This document shows positions 11,760-23,095 of a stretch of DNA of 62,000 bases, piece after piece. The position numbers and the translations under genes are program-made. The notes under the pieces were generated by a model that was not told the origin of the DNA, did not search any database, and saw only the letters and a list, made by a program, of their open reading frames with translations. The stretch covers positions 1,937,501 through 1,999,500 of the forward strand of contig WPIO01000007.1 of assembly GCA_009760855.2 (NCBI GenBank), written 5' to 3'. How positions within the stretch are numbered: position 1 is the stretch's first letter; every line of letters begins with the position of its first letter. The DNA is from Cristatella mucedo. Its lineage: Eukaryota; Bryozoa; Phylactolaemata; Cristatellidae.

Positions 11760-12305
11760 CGGCCGTTATACTGCTACAGGCTTGTTGTACGTAAATGTAA
11801 GTAAACTGAGTCCTGGGTCGTGATGTCCGGCAAGCGGTGTAGGGCTCAGACGCCATTTTTTCTGAAGCACCCCCACTCCATGACACCTTTTCCGCAGAAT
11901 TTTACCGTTGGCTGCAGGCATTTGGGTGATTAGGTTTTGTTGGGTCGTCGACGGAAGTAAATTCTTCATCTGAAGCTTGGAAAGAGCGTTAATTTGCTTT
12001 ATTCACTCCATACAACTCGACCCCAATCGTCAGCAGTCCAGTGGATTTGAGCTTTTGTCAACTTCAGGTAACTTACCGTGTTCTTTGCCGACAGAAGAGG
12101 TTTTCTCTTTGCAACTCAAGAATGCAGACCAGCCGCATATAATCTCCTTCTGACAGTGTCGCCGCTGACTCGCTTCCCAGACGAAGCATGCAGACTTTTA
12201 AGATGAGCTTTCGCCGAAGCAAGACGGTCCCCTAACACCCCCTTCGCTTTAGGATGGCGTTTTATTGCCTCGTGGCAGCAAGGGCAGGTCCGATCGTGCA
12301 GCATT
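11760..12305 (-). pseudogene. Tc1/mariner transposase relic
   Basis: Read on the minus strand, the segment shows SGKRVSGDTVRRRLYAAGLH, typical of the second helix-turn-helix of Tc1 transposases. Next comes RKPLLSA, then WTADDWGRVVWSE with a stop where the family has SDES, and a decayed CHGVGVLQK where the family has VMVWGC. Order and spacing fit a Tc1-like DDE transposase. Stops and frameshifts make it dead. No terminal inverted repeats were located. Confidence 0.7.
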
Positions 12306-13829
12306 GTCAGGGTTTCCGGTCTTATTTGTCTTCTTCACATTTTTACGAAACCGTACTCTCCGGAATTGATAAAGTAGCAGCAATTAGACCGTGCAAGTGT
12401 GCAGCATCATACAGTGCCATGATTTTACCCCCCCCCCCAACATGAAGCTGACAGTCGACCTCTGACATGACTGGTGCGCTTTTTTTCCAGCGAGATTAGT
12501 TATCCTCGATGCGTTCTCTACGCAGTTCCAGCTGTGCGCAGCCTCGCGGTTTCAGCAGGAACCAATGAAGTCGTCGTTTCTCGAAGCTCTATTTTGGCCA
12601 AGACCGCTATTTCTAAAGGACTTTAAAAGGGTTCGGCTAATTTTGGGCGAATAATCAAATCAATAAGTTGTCCAACTATCGCGGCATATCTTGCTTCGGC
12701 ATTCAATAATTACCAAATAGAACCAGCACACCAGCTCCAGTCAAGCCGGAGCTAAGGAAAAGATGGCAATCAAGCAACTCTGGATCGTCCAAATAGACAC
12801 GCGTGTGTATTCGCCGTGTTCCCCTGCGTTCGCCGCTATGTCGCTCCCTGCTTCCCGAAACGAATTCGTCTTTTCTTCCGTGTAATTTGCCGCTTTACCT
12901 GGTACCGGATTTAGTGCACGTTACTAACCTCAACCCCGAGTGGCTTCTCATATGCTTTTGCAAACGTGTCTAGGCAAGGTAATAGTTATTTTATTTGCAT
13001 GCTTGTCGTTATCTTTTGCTTGTGGTCGTCTTGAAGCCAGTTTGAAGCTCAAGAATATTTGGTTTGGCTTCTTGAAGTTGCTATATATGCAAACTATAGT
13101 TATCAGTACTGTCCTTTGTAGCTGTGTTCAGAGTCCATAGAATCGAGGTCACCCTCCTAGTGAGCCCATGTCTTCTTCCTGAATTTAGGTAGGCGAGCAT
13201 CAAGGATGTGACTTGAAAGGACGTCCACCCTGCAGCACACTTCACTCTTGGTCTTCTACCAGGTCTGCATATAGTTTTCCGCCTTGTTTTTGCCCAGGAA
13301 GCCCTGATCCGTTGCAACAAAGTTTGTCGCAGGCACTTTATCCCAATGACCGAGCATTTTGGGAAATGCCGTGTGCTCACTGTTATCCGCTATCGGTGAT
13401 CTGACAAAGACGTCGACTTTGACCGCTACCCTAGGCAGTTTAGGGAAGAAGTGTCGGAGGTACTCCAAGGCTGCCGGCTGCTTATCTCAAGCTGTGGCAA
13501 GCTGTCTCGTAAGGCCGCCCCATTTTGTGTGTGCAGCGGTAGCGTCACCACCTTCCGGAGGTCCATCTGTGGCTCGCACTTGACGCTGTTGCGTCCCACC
13601 GAGAAATCGGCCCACTGTGGCCAGTCGAACCCGGGGTAGCTGGCTATGGTTTGCATCGCGTTTCGCTTCGGGAGCTGCGCAGTCATTCGCTCCGTTGCCC
13701 AATATAAGAGAGCTGCTATCTGGCTAAGGCTCTGCGACTGCTATTTTGAAACTGAGCACGTAGAACAAGCCGATCTTTGATTTTTTTATGGAAAGGATTA
13801 GGACATGAAAGAAAAAAAGAGGGATACGT
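12306..13829. other. unassigned sequence
   Basis: Contains a poly-C run near 12428 and several overlapping frames of 60-100 residues at 13080-13700 on both strands. None is recognised; they could be a decayed element, because stops break all of them. Confidence 0.35.
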
Positions 13830-13918
13830 TGAGAGAGAGAGAGAGAGATAGGAGGCGAAGGAGCTAGAGATAAGTGAGAGAAAGAAAGAGAGACAGAGCG
13901 AGAGACAGAGAGACGGAG

Positions 13919-13959
<41 letters not shown>

Positions 13960-13972
13960 CAGAGAGAGCAGA
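13830..13972. repeat. AG-rich microsatellite region
   Basis: Interrupted GA/AG runs, the longest at about 13922-13957. Confidence 0.9.
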
Positions 13973-14559
13973 GGGCAAAGTTGATCCGATCTAATCGGAA
14001 GCGCTTTCACATGTTTTAAATAAGTCACTCCGTTTCTCCCTCATAACCGGCAGGGGATGTAACTTTGTGTCGCTATAAAAGTAAAGGCAGAGGTCAGCTT
14101 ATTCAAAAGCCGCGTTTATGTAGCGACCGAAGACCCTAAGCGACCACCAGTCTAGATTACAGTGGCCAATACAAATTACTTACTTATCATTTATTACTAA
14201 TTACTTATTGCCTACTGCAGGACTCAAACATTTGACTAGGATCATTAAGTACGGGTACCTTTACCTTAGTTAGTCTACGACCCAACGACTTGGTTGCGTA
14301 GCTGCCATGACGTAAGCAATAACCTGTTGCCAGCTTCGAAACGCTGTCGGTATTGCTAGCGATGCGAGGTCTTAAGCCCTAGTTATGTTACAGAATCCAA
14401 ATGAGTGGAATCAGCCTACTCAGCTCAGACCTAAGATTAGGGGAGGGGTAAACTGGTGCAAGAAGCTGGTCAGCACTGGCCAGCCCCTCACTCAGACTCA
14501 ATTGTCTCCACTGAATAGTGTTATGTGCTTCTCTCCTCCGACCCACTTTCGGTGGCTTG

Positions 14560-14905
14560 TTCAAGTGCGTTTGCTTTCCGGTGCATTCCTGCTCGATCTT
14601 ATGGCAGCGTTTAATACTATTGATAGCGAAGATGTCGAGCGCTTTTCATCTGGGAGCCTGGGAGCCTGGGAATCACTGGCGTCACATGTATACCATGTTT
14701 TAGGTCAAATCTCAGTGGCAGAGACTTCGGAGTAGCACTGATGTCAACAGGCAGCAGACATCCAAGGAGCCTCGTAAGGTTAATCCAGGGCTTCGTGCAC
14801 GGTCGGTCCATATCTTTTCACAATCTATACTCTTCCTCTTGCCGATCTAATCGCCCAGCATAACCTAGGCATTCACATCTGTGCCGACGACACACCTGTG
14901 CGTTG
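14560..14905 (+). mobile_element. older LINE-A relic, segment 1 of 3
   Basis: Decayed reverse transcriptase: LLDLMAAFNTID and, at the end, LFTIYTLPLADLIAQ with CADDTP in place of YADDTQ. The element continues at 15258 and again at 17326. Confidence 0.75.
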
Positions 14906-15257
14906 ATAATAATAACAATAACAATACACTTGACAAAGCGCCCTCAGAGAACTCAATCTCTTTCTAGGGGCTTTACATTTGCTGCAAATGGAACACGATC
15001 GAATGGTTAGTGGCAGCATGCTTGATAAACATCATGAATAAGATTGTTAGGGGTGATATGCACAGGGTCAGCATGCAAGTGTGGTTAGTGGCAGCATTCA
15101 CAGTGTCAGCATGCATAAGCAAATAAAAGACGAATCACAGGGACCCACTAAATGCTGTCATAAATAGGTGTTTTTAATTTCTTTTTAATTGTGGTCAAGT
15201 CAGGGGATGTCGTGATGCAATTCGGGAGTGAGCTCCAGGCTTTGGGAGCAATGGGAG
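14906..15257 (-). mobile_element. LINE-A 3' fragment inserted in older LINE-A
   Basis: Begins with an AAT-rich tail and the minus-strand family terminus (AAAGCGCCCTCAGAGAACTC). It runs through the 3' UTR into the last codons of ORF2. It splits the surrounding plus-strand relic right after its CADDTP motif. Confidence 0.75.
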
Positions 15258-15798
15258 TTAATGCCCCTGCCTTCCAGCTCGGCAAGCTTCTCAACTACCT
15301 TGCAGCATTTATTGCTTTTATTCGCATTTGAATTGCGAGGTTTTACTCGAACTGAATAACGATAAAAACCGCACTTGTTGTGGTAAAAAAATATTGTGCA
15401 ACTCAGACACTCGACAGCCTGACGCTCAAAATTCGCTCTTTCAGCATATCTCCGGTAGCATCTGCAAGAAATCTGGGCGTCCTGTTCCAAAGTGACCTAT
15501 CACTAGATGACCACAGCAGCTCCACAGTCAAGTCTGCCTACTTTCAGCTAGGTAGCATTGCAAACCTTCGGACCTGCTTAGACAGGGATACCGCATCAAA
15601 ATTGGCCCACGCACGTGTGACTTCCCGTCTCGATTTTTGCTACTCAATACTCGAATTTATTTCCGCGTACGCACTAAGGCACTTATAGTTAGTGTAAAAC
15701 TCTGTTTCTAGTCCTTTCTATCACGAGTTTTGCAGGTACCACATTACATTACTTCTTGTCGACCTGCAGTGGCTCCCCAACATACAGTCTATTGACTT
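15258..15798 (+). mobile_element. older LINE-A relic, segment 2 of 3
   Basis: Continues the relic: LNSLAACIDD-equivalent sequence (decayed), then ASARNLGVLFQSDLSLDDHS and [15 protein letters not shown]. It ends at a decayed RIDFKV-equivalent where the younger copy begins. Confidence 0.75.
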
Positions 15799-17325
15799 CG
15801 AACGGGTCGTGGCAGACCAGCTAAACTCGTATATCGAAACCTCACACTTTGCTAGTAAGTTCCAGTCTGGCTTCAGAGCTAATCACTCCACAGAGTCAGC
15901 ATTGCTTCGGGTATACAACGACCTACTTCGGAATGCAGACATGGGTAGAGTGTCTCTGATTGTTTTGCTTGATCCTTCGGAAGCTTTTGATACCATCGAT
16001 CACAAAGTTCTTCTAGAGCGCCTCTCATCTCGCCTGGGCATCACTGGCACTGCTCTGCAGTGGTTCAGGTCCTATCTCAGTGGGAGACTCCAGAGTATTG
16101 ACGTGAATGGACAAAGATCATCTGAAGTACCTCTGAAATATGGAGTACCTCAGGGCTCAGTGCTAGGTCCGGTTCTTTTCACGGTTTATACTCTGCCTCT
16201 TGCTGATGTGATTGCCAAGCACAATCTAGGCTTTCACTTATATGCGGATGACACTCAGTTGTACCTTTGCTTTGATCCCTCCCAGCCTTCGAGCACCTCA
16301 AATTCTCTCAACTCACTAGCTGCATGCATTGATGACATCCGCACATGGATGGCAGCAAATTTTCTAAAACTCAACGATGATAAAACTAACTTACTAGTTA
16401 TGGGCAAACCCAGTGTGATCCAGAGATTGGAAAGGCTGACTCTCAAAATTGGCTCTGCCAGCATATCTCCTGTCGAATCAGCTCGGAATCTAGGTTTCAT
16501 ATTCCAAAGCGACCTCTCGTTAGACGACCATATCAGCTCCACAGTCAAATCTGCCTATTTTCAGCTTCATAACATTCCTAAAATTCGGGCTTGTTTAGAT
16601 AAAGATACCACGTCCAAGTTAGTTCATGCATTCGTGACATCCCGTCTCGACTTCTGCAACTCACTGCTTCCTGGCCTACCAGCATGTGCGATCAGGCGAT
16701 TGCAGCATGTGCAAAACTCTGCAGCTAGGCTTGTCTGTCATGAGCGTCGCAGTTGCCACATTACTCCACTTCTTGCCGACCTGCACTGGCTACCAGTCAA
16801 GCAACGGATTGACTTCAAGGTTTTGTCGCTCACTTTTAGGTCCCTTCATTCTATGGCTCCAGCCTATCTGTCAGATAAACTACCCCATCAGGCTAAGCAT
16901 CGTACCACCCGCTTTTCGGAATCCAACAGTCTAGAAATACCTCATACAAACCTTAAATCCTTTGGAGACCGTGCATTTAGTTCATATGCTCCCACTGCGT
17001 CAAAACATCCCCTGACTTGACCACATTTAAAAGGAACCTAAAAACACCTATTTAGGACAGCATTTAGTGGGTCCCTGTGATTCGTCTTTGATGTGCTTAT
17101 GCGTGCTGACACTGTACATGCTGCCACTAACCACATTTGCATGCTGACCCTGTGCATGTCACCCCTAACCATATTATTCATCTCGTTTGTTTTTCAAGCA
17201 TGATTTTACTTACCATTCAATTGCATTTCACTTTGCAGCAAATGTAAAGCGCCTAGAGAGAGATTGAGTTCTCTGAGGGCGCTTTATCAAGTGAATTATT
17301 ATTATTTTTATTATTATTCTGTCAC
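15799..17325 (+). mobile_element. LINE-A (L2/CR1-like) copy, best-preserved reverse transcriptase
   Basis: 5'-truncated LINE with a 403-residue open frame (15809-17020). It holds a reverse transcriptase: LIVLLDPSEAFDTIDHKVLL, GVPQGSVLGP, and FHLYADDTQLYL with the catalytic YADD at 16241-16252. The thumb and C-terminal region end in a frameshift near TAWNSLP. A 3' UTR follows, with the family terminus (GCGCCTAGAGAGAGATTGAG...) and an ATT repeat. The endonuclease domain and ORF1 are absent. It is inserted inside an older LINE-A copy. Confidence 0.9.
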
Positions 17326-17598
17326 TCACTGTTAGGCCCCTTCACTCTCTAGCTCCGACCTACCTACCCAAACCACTTCCCAAACAACCCGCTCTTCGGG
17401 CTCATGCCATCCAGCGGTGCCTCGAACCAACCTCAAATCCTTTAATTCGTTAAAGCCTTTAATTCGTACGCTCCCTAGGCCGGGAGCTCAATCCCAACAG
17501 ACAAAACCTTCGACCTTACGGCCTTTAAAAAGAAGCTGAATGGGCGCTGGTTCTTCGCAGCATTTGCTTGGTCCGCGTGAATTTTGCTTTATGTGCTT
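17326..17598 (+). mobile_element. older LINE-A relic, segment 3 of 3
   Basis: Resumes at the equivalent of [11 protein letters not shown] directly after the ATT tail of the inserted copy and runs to the frame end (TFKKKLK-equivalent). It is heavily decayed. Confidence 0.7.
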
Positions 17599-17599
17599 A

Positions 17600-17768
17600 A
17601 ATAATAATACTATTGATTATTTTTAATAGCGCCCTAAGAGAACTTAATCTCTATTCAGGTGCTCACACACGCCGCGGGGCTCGAGCCCATGACCTCGGTA
17701 ATCAATTGCATTCACCTAGACCGCGGTCGGGGCAAGCACCTTTACCACCGGGCCAAACTAGCGCGGCT
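17600..17768 (-). mobile_element. SINE-A
   Basis: Head GCTAGTTTGGCCCGGTGGTA, a longer internal stretch between the boxes, ATGGGCTCGAGCCCC, and the LINE-A-like tail. Confidence 0.75.
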
Positions 17769-18547
17769 TATGCGTTCCGACGCTGTGCCTGTCGCTATTG
17801 GTATTATTGGAGCAAGCTGTGACAGTTCGTCTCTTGCTAAAAGTCCGCCGGATGTCCACCCTATAGTTACACTGCGGTTCGCAGTTCCGTCCAGTGTTGC
17901 GTGCACCTACCTGCTGCTTTTGCAAATGCAATTAGCGCAGTGGCATCGACCAGTAATGTATGCCCCACCTACAGCAGGCGGTGGAGCAATTCACTCGGTG
18001 CAGCCTTTGATGTAAGCATGCGGCCCACCGCAGATGCCACTCCTTTATGTGCGGTGAGTCAGCCCCCCCCCCCGCTCATATATGTACACGCTGCGGGAAT
18101 AAACAGTCTCGTTCACCGCTCACGTCCGCACTCTGTGAGCCTCCAAAAAGAACAGCCGCCGCCGGAGACACTGTCACACAACACCAGCGTACGAGCAGAA
18201 CCGTCTGACGCTCGAGGAGTAACTGTCGACGACACCCCAACGCAACGTTTACCGCTTCTTTCTAGCGCCCACCGCAGATGACTTAGCAATGCATGGCCGG
18301 TAGGTGGCGCCAAGAGAAGCTGGATCCGTGCTGCCCACTCCGCAGGACGCATGCGTTAACCTGGCCGTGACAAACCGTTAAGATTGCGCATGCGCAGCGA
18401 GGTCCGATCCCGTGGGCGGAGTCAACTGGTGCCGCTGTACCGGAGACGCTGACATAAATACTGAGTGCGGGAGGCGTCGAAGCTCGCACTTACCCGTCCC
18501 GCAATCTGTTCAAGCCGAGTCTGGCTTGCCGCTGAGTTGAACTTGCA
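17769..18547. other. upstream region of miniprotein copy 2
   Basis: Moderately GC-rich, with a poly-C run near 18064 and a TATA-like site at 18451. No coding domain recognised. Confidence 0.4.
18451..18459 (+). promoter_or_regulatory. TATA-like element upstream of miniprotein copy 2
   Basis: GACATAAATACTG sits about 95 nt before the start codon, in otherwise GC-rich sequence. This is a positional inference only. Confidence 0.3.
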
Positions 18548-19444
18548 ATGTGCTTTCAAGTGAAATGCGCTACGTGCGGCAAGACGACCTGGTCGGGTGA
18601 GTGCCGCCCGCTCTAGCGTCAAGGCCGTTGCGACCTTGTCCCCACCACGTGAGCCACTGTCGCTCCTTTAACATCCTGCGTTCGCGGCGCCCGCGTCTGT
18701 GATCTCGACGTCGATTGACGATTGCGGGTGTTAGGTCGTGGGTGCCACGGCTGCCGAGTTTGACCGCCGCTTGCCCGTCGTCGGGCCGTTCCCTGTTGCA
18801 GCGATCTACCGCTTAAACGCAATTCTAACCGGCTGACGGAATGAATGCTCGTATCGTATCGTTTCTTCTTAAGAGTCTACGATATTGAGCAAGCTGTGGC
18901 CGAGCTTCGCGGCCGCTTACCGATGCGTGCTTCCCGCTTTTCGGAATCCAGCTGCTTACCAATACCTCGTACAAATCTAAAATCCTTGGGAGGCCGTGCC
19001 TTTAGTTGGCATGCTCCCAAAGCCTGGAACTCACTTCCGAATTGCGTCGCGACATCTCCCGACTAGTTCACGTTTGAAAAGAAACTGAAAGCGCATATAA
19101 TTATCACAGCATTTAGTGGGTCCCCGTGATCAACCTTTGTGTGCTTATGCTTGCTGACACTGGTCAGGCTGTCATTAATCACACTTGCATGCTGGCGCTT
19201 TGCATGTCACCCCCTGACCATGTTATTCTTGTTGTTTATTGAGCATGCTACCACTAGCCATTCGATCGTGCTTCGTTTGCAGCAAATGTAAAGCACCCAG
19301 AAAGAGATTGAGTTCTCTGAGGGTGCTTTATTAAGTGTGTTATTATCGTTATTATTATTATTCCTTAAAGGTTGTGGCAAGCATGCTGAAAGTGTGATGA
19401 AAGAAGTACCGGCCGAGCAGAGGTGCACGTGCCCTCGAAAGTAG
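18548..19444 (+). CDS. Cys-rich miniprotein copy 2 (40 aa, two exons)
   Basis: Exon 1 is 18548-18596, intron 18597-19370, exon 2 is 19371-19444. The protein starts MCFQVKCATCGKTTWSGCGK and ends RCTCPRK. It keeps every Cys, the His and the exon 1 length (49 nt) of copy 1 and has the same phase-1 intron after the Trp-(Ala/Ser) codons. It lacks the Gly-rich tail. About 430 bp of the 774-bp intron is a LINE-A 3' end whose ATT tail lies directly against the splice acceptor (TTCCTTAAAG). A TATA-like CATAAATA lies near 18454, about 95 nt before the ATG. Paralogy with copy 1 is clear; whether both are expressed cannot be told. Confidence 0.82.
18928..19363 (+). mobile_element. LINE-A 3' end in the intron of miniprotein copy 2
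   Basis: From [20 protein letters not shown] through the end of ORF2 and the 3' UTR to the ATT tail, which stops about 7 bp before the splice acceptor. It largely explains why this intron is about 650 bp longer than that of copy 1. Confidence 0.85.
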
Positions 19445-19575
19445 GCACTGCTATACAAGGTAGGTGGCTGTGAGATGTCCTTCCGCAGTCCTAGAAATCG
19501 CCATCTGTAGGCCGGTTGCCAACAGGGCCGCCTGCTTTCTCATTGTAGGTTCTAGCACACGGTCTTGAAATCTTA

Positions 19576-19641
19576 ACTGTCGCTGCTGGAGGAAACCAAC
19601 GTATCGTCACTGTCGCTGCTGGAGGAAACCAACGTATCGTC
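19576..19641 (+). repeat. 33-bp direct duplication
   Basis: Two identical tandem copies of a 33-bp unit beginning ACTGTCGCTGCTGGAGGAAA, 130 bp after the stop of miniprotein copy 2 and possibly in its 3' UTR. Confidence 0.9.
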
Positions 19642-19827
19642 AGATCCCGATGCCGAATGGCCGACGGGTTTCCGGTCTGATGTCGTTCGAGCAGATTTTT
19701 AAGCGGCAGCTCGCTTATGCGACCGATGCCGAGTAGCTAAATGTAATGTTCGTTGTTTTAGCAGATTAAAAAAGGACTGTAGAAAATCAATTTAATGGTG
19801 CTGCCGGTATCTTCTACAGACCGTTAA

Positions 19828-20100
19828 CTTCTTACGCAACGACAACTACTCTCCAACTGCCGACTATGGCACATCTTTTTCAGTGGTCCTGAACTGCTAC
19901 TTCTATGCTACTCACTACCTCAACTGCTCTCCTGACTCTGCTATGCTTCCCACTTTCTCTTTGTTGCGTGAGACGAAGTCTGTTGGCTACCGAATGCGTA
20001 CCGAAAGCTGCTTAGGTTGTGAGTTCGCTATACAAAACTCCTGCGTAACACCCACATGGTCTTTATGACTTTGTGGAGTTACTGACGGAGATACAATACA
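19828..20100 (+). mobile_element. LINE-B 3' end
   Basis: From LRNDNYSPTADYGTSF-equivalent sequence to GAGATACAATACATTA. Confidence 0.8.
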
Positions 20101-20797
20101 TTAACCAGCATAAGCCTATTAGCTACTTTTGCAGTCTTATGTGTGTCATTGGCTGAACCAGGGGTCAGCAGACTGGCCGGGCAGCACTTAGACAACAGCC
20201 TGTCATCGATGGCTGCCTCATATTTTGGTTGAGCAATTGGGCGATGCATCACAGTGGGTTTCACCAGGATTTAGTGCTTCAAGTGGCATTATCATCGCTA
20301 GCACTCTAACCCATGGCGGATGCTGTGCTGCCGCTACTGCCCTGGCATACTGTTCCTTCGCCCTGCAGAATGACATTACTTGTTAAGATTAAGATTGTTA
20401 AGACCATCCAATAGGTCTGTTTGATAGCAGAAGTTTAGTGACCGATCTATGGTATTTTGCTGCAACATGTTGGTCTGCCCTGACTTGTCACCTTGAAAGC
20501 TTTGGAAAATCCAAAAAACGGCACGACGTGACTTTCATGACCTGCTTAGTTGTGGTGGAAAGTCGTTCACCTGGTCTGGCCTAGGCTGTTGCCAGACTAT
20601 GTGACGTGAATGTGCAAACGCACATGTCGCTCATTGCCAGCATAACTGGTTGTATCGATGCAGGGGTATCGACTAGCTGATCCACTTGAGTAGAACTGTG
20701 TGCACAGCACTACCGACCACCTCTAGCTAGCCACGGTATTACTTCTGTATGACATCTACTGGTGCCCCATCAAGTAGGGCATAACCTTAAAGATCCT
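20101..20797. other. unassigned sequence
   Basis: Nothing recognised on either strand. Confidence 0.35.
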
Positions 20798-20922
20798 GAG
20801 CTGGTTTGGTCCAGCGGTTAAGGCACTCGCACCGACCAAGGTCTGGTTGAGCATCGAGTCATATGTGAAGCGCCTGAATAGACATTAAGTTCACTGGGGG
20901 TGCTATACAAATGATTTTTTCC
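20798..20922 (+). mobile_element. SINE-A
   Basis: GAGCTGGTTTGGTCCAGCGG...GAAGCGCCTGAATAGACATT...GGGTGCTATACAAATGAT in plus orientation; box B is decayed. Confidence 0.76.
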
Positions 20923-20967
20923 TAAGATCCACGTATCCTTCTCTAGCTCCAACTTACCTATCTTATC

Positions 20968-23095
20968 TAATAATTATAATAATAATACATGTGATATAGC
21001 ACTCTTAGAAGACTTAATCTCTTTCTACGAACTTTACATTTGTTGCAAAGGAAGCACGGTCGAATTGTTAGTGGTAGCATGCTCAATAAACAACAAAAAT
21101 AACGGTTAGGATGGACACGGACAGGGTCAGCATGCAAGTACGGTTAGTGGCAACATGCATAGTGTCAGCACGCATAAGGTCAAATCATGGGGACCCTATA
21201 AATGCTTTTATTAATAGATGTGTTTTTAGTTTCTTTTTTATATGTGGACAAGTCGGGAGATGTGATGCAAGTAGGAAGTTAATTCCAGGCTTTGGGAGCA
21301 TACGAACTAAAGACAAGGTATCCAAAGGATTTGAGGTTTGTACGAGGTATTGGTAAACTGTTAGATTCCGAAAAGCATATGGTAGGATGCTTAGCCTGGT
21401 GGGAGAGTAAATCTGATAGGTATGCTGGAGCCAATGAATGGAGGGACCTAAAAGTGAGTGACAAAACCTTGAAGTCGATGCGTTGCTTGACTGAGAGCCA
21501 GTGCAGGTCGGAGAGGAGTAGTGTGATGTGGCAACTGTGCGTTCAGACAGGCAAGGCTAGCTGCTGAGTTTCACTTTGAATATGACGCCTAGATTTCGTG
21601 AAGATTCGACAGAAGATATGCTGGCAGAGCCGATTTTGAGTGTTAACCTTTCCCATTTGTGAAACTCACTTGGTTTGCCAATAATTAGTAAGTTGATTTT
21701 CTCATCATTCAATTTAAGAATGTTTGAAGCCATTCATGTGTGGATGTCATCAATACATGCAGCAAGGGAGTTGAGAGAATTCGACATGCTGGAGGGCTGG
21801 GAGGGATCAAAGCAGAGGCACAGCTGAGTGTCATCTGCATAGAAGTGAAAACCTGGCAATCACATCAGCAAGACGGAGAGTGTATACCGTGAAAAGAACC
21901 AGACCAAGCACTGATACCCCATATTTCAGAGGTTCCTCAGATGATCTTGTCCATTCGCATCAATACTCCTGTTTTTTTTTACCACTGAGATTAGACCTAA
22001 ACCATTGCGATGCAGTGCCAGCGATGCCCAGGCGGGATGAGAGGTGCTCAAGATGGACGTGGTGATCGATAATATCAAAGCTGCCGAAAGATCGAGCAAA
22101 ACAATCAGATAAACTCTGTGTAAGTCTGCATTCCTAAGTAAGTCGTTATACACCCGAAGCAATACTAACTTTGTGGAGTGACTAAGTCTAAAACCAGACT
22201 GGAACTTACTAGAAAGGCTTGAAGTTTCAATATAGGAGTTCAGCTCGTCTGCCACGACTCGTTCCTGTGTCTTTGATTGGAACGGTAGAAGGGAAACCGG
22301 ACGAAAGTTGCCCAAGTTCTCTTGGGCTAGTGTTGCTTTCTTGAGTAGCGACCTGACTACAATCTTTGTTCAAGGTGCAGGGACATGGCCTGAGGCTAAT
22401 GACATATTTATAATCTTAGTTATGCATATGCATGGCAGCAGAAGAACAGCACATCTTAGAAGCAGGACTGGTAATAGCGTCCAGAGGACTGGTTGTCTTC
22501 TTTGATTGAGATATGAACTTCAGGACGAGTTCACTAGTGACCTCCTTGAATATCGACATTGAGGAGTTGCATGGAATTGAGGGACGCGATTCCAGGGTGG
22601 ATGCTGCCATCGTAGTGATGGACTCTCTGATCTTGTCCATCTTGTTGACAAAGAAGCTAAGAGAAGCGATCCTGGGAGCAGTTAAGGAGATGGATGATCG
22701 ACATACTATGACAACAATGCTTTTATAGAAGCTTGGACTTGGCCTTTGCTGCTAAGATCCATTGGTACGATCTACAGTGGTCATCGTATGCCTGTCGATG
22801 GACAGTCGGTCCTGATCTTGTTTATGCTTTTTCAAGCTTGCGCTTACTAGCCTAGCTAGTTTAATGTCTGTGGTAAACCATAGGCCGTCTGGGTGAGGGT
22901 GCACAACTGTGCTTGGTAAGAGGTGCAAACTCATCGAGCACATCAGCTAGGGTCGTGTTGTAGCAATCTACCAATGATGACAGCTCAGAAGAAGGATTGA
23001 GCAGCAGAGGCGAAGCAGATATTCTCGCATGGAAGCATCCATGTATTCGTGGGGTTGTCATTTGGTACCACCTGCTCCAGTCTGACTAGGATCTT
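20968..23095 (-). mobile_element. LINE-A copy, longest towards the 5' side
   Basis: About 2.1 kb. Besides the reverse transcriptase C-terminal part it keeps sequence upstream of the polymerase: MGNFRPVSLLPFQSKT, MDKIRESITTMAASTLESRP, and DVLDEFAPLTKHSCAPSPRR next to WFTTDIKLARL. Many stops and frameshifts. No endonuclease core recognised. Confidence 0.82.

Noticed and set aside
13081-13702. Cluster of 60-100 residue frames on both strands
   Set aside because: No recognised domain, no consistent splice pattern, and frames interrupt one another; left as unassigned.
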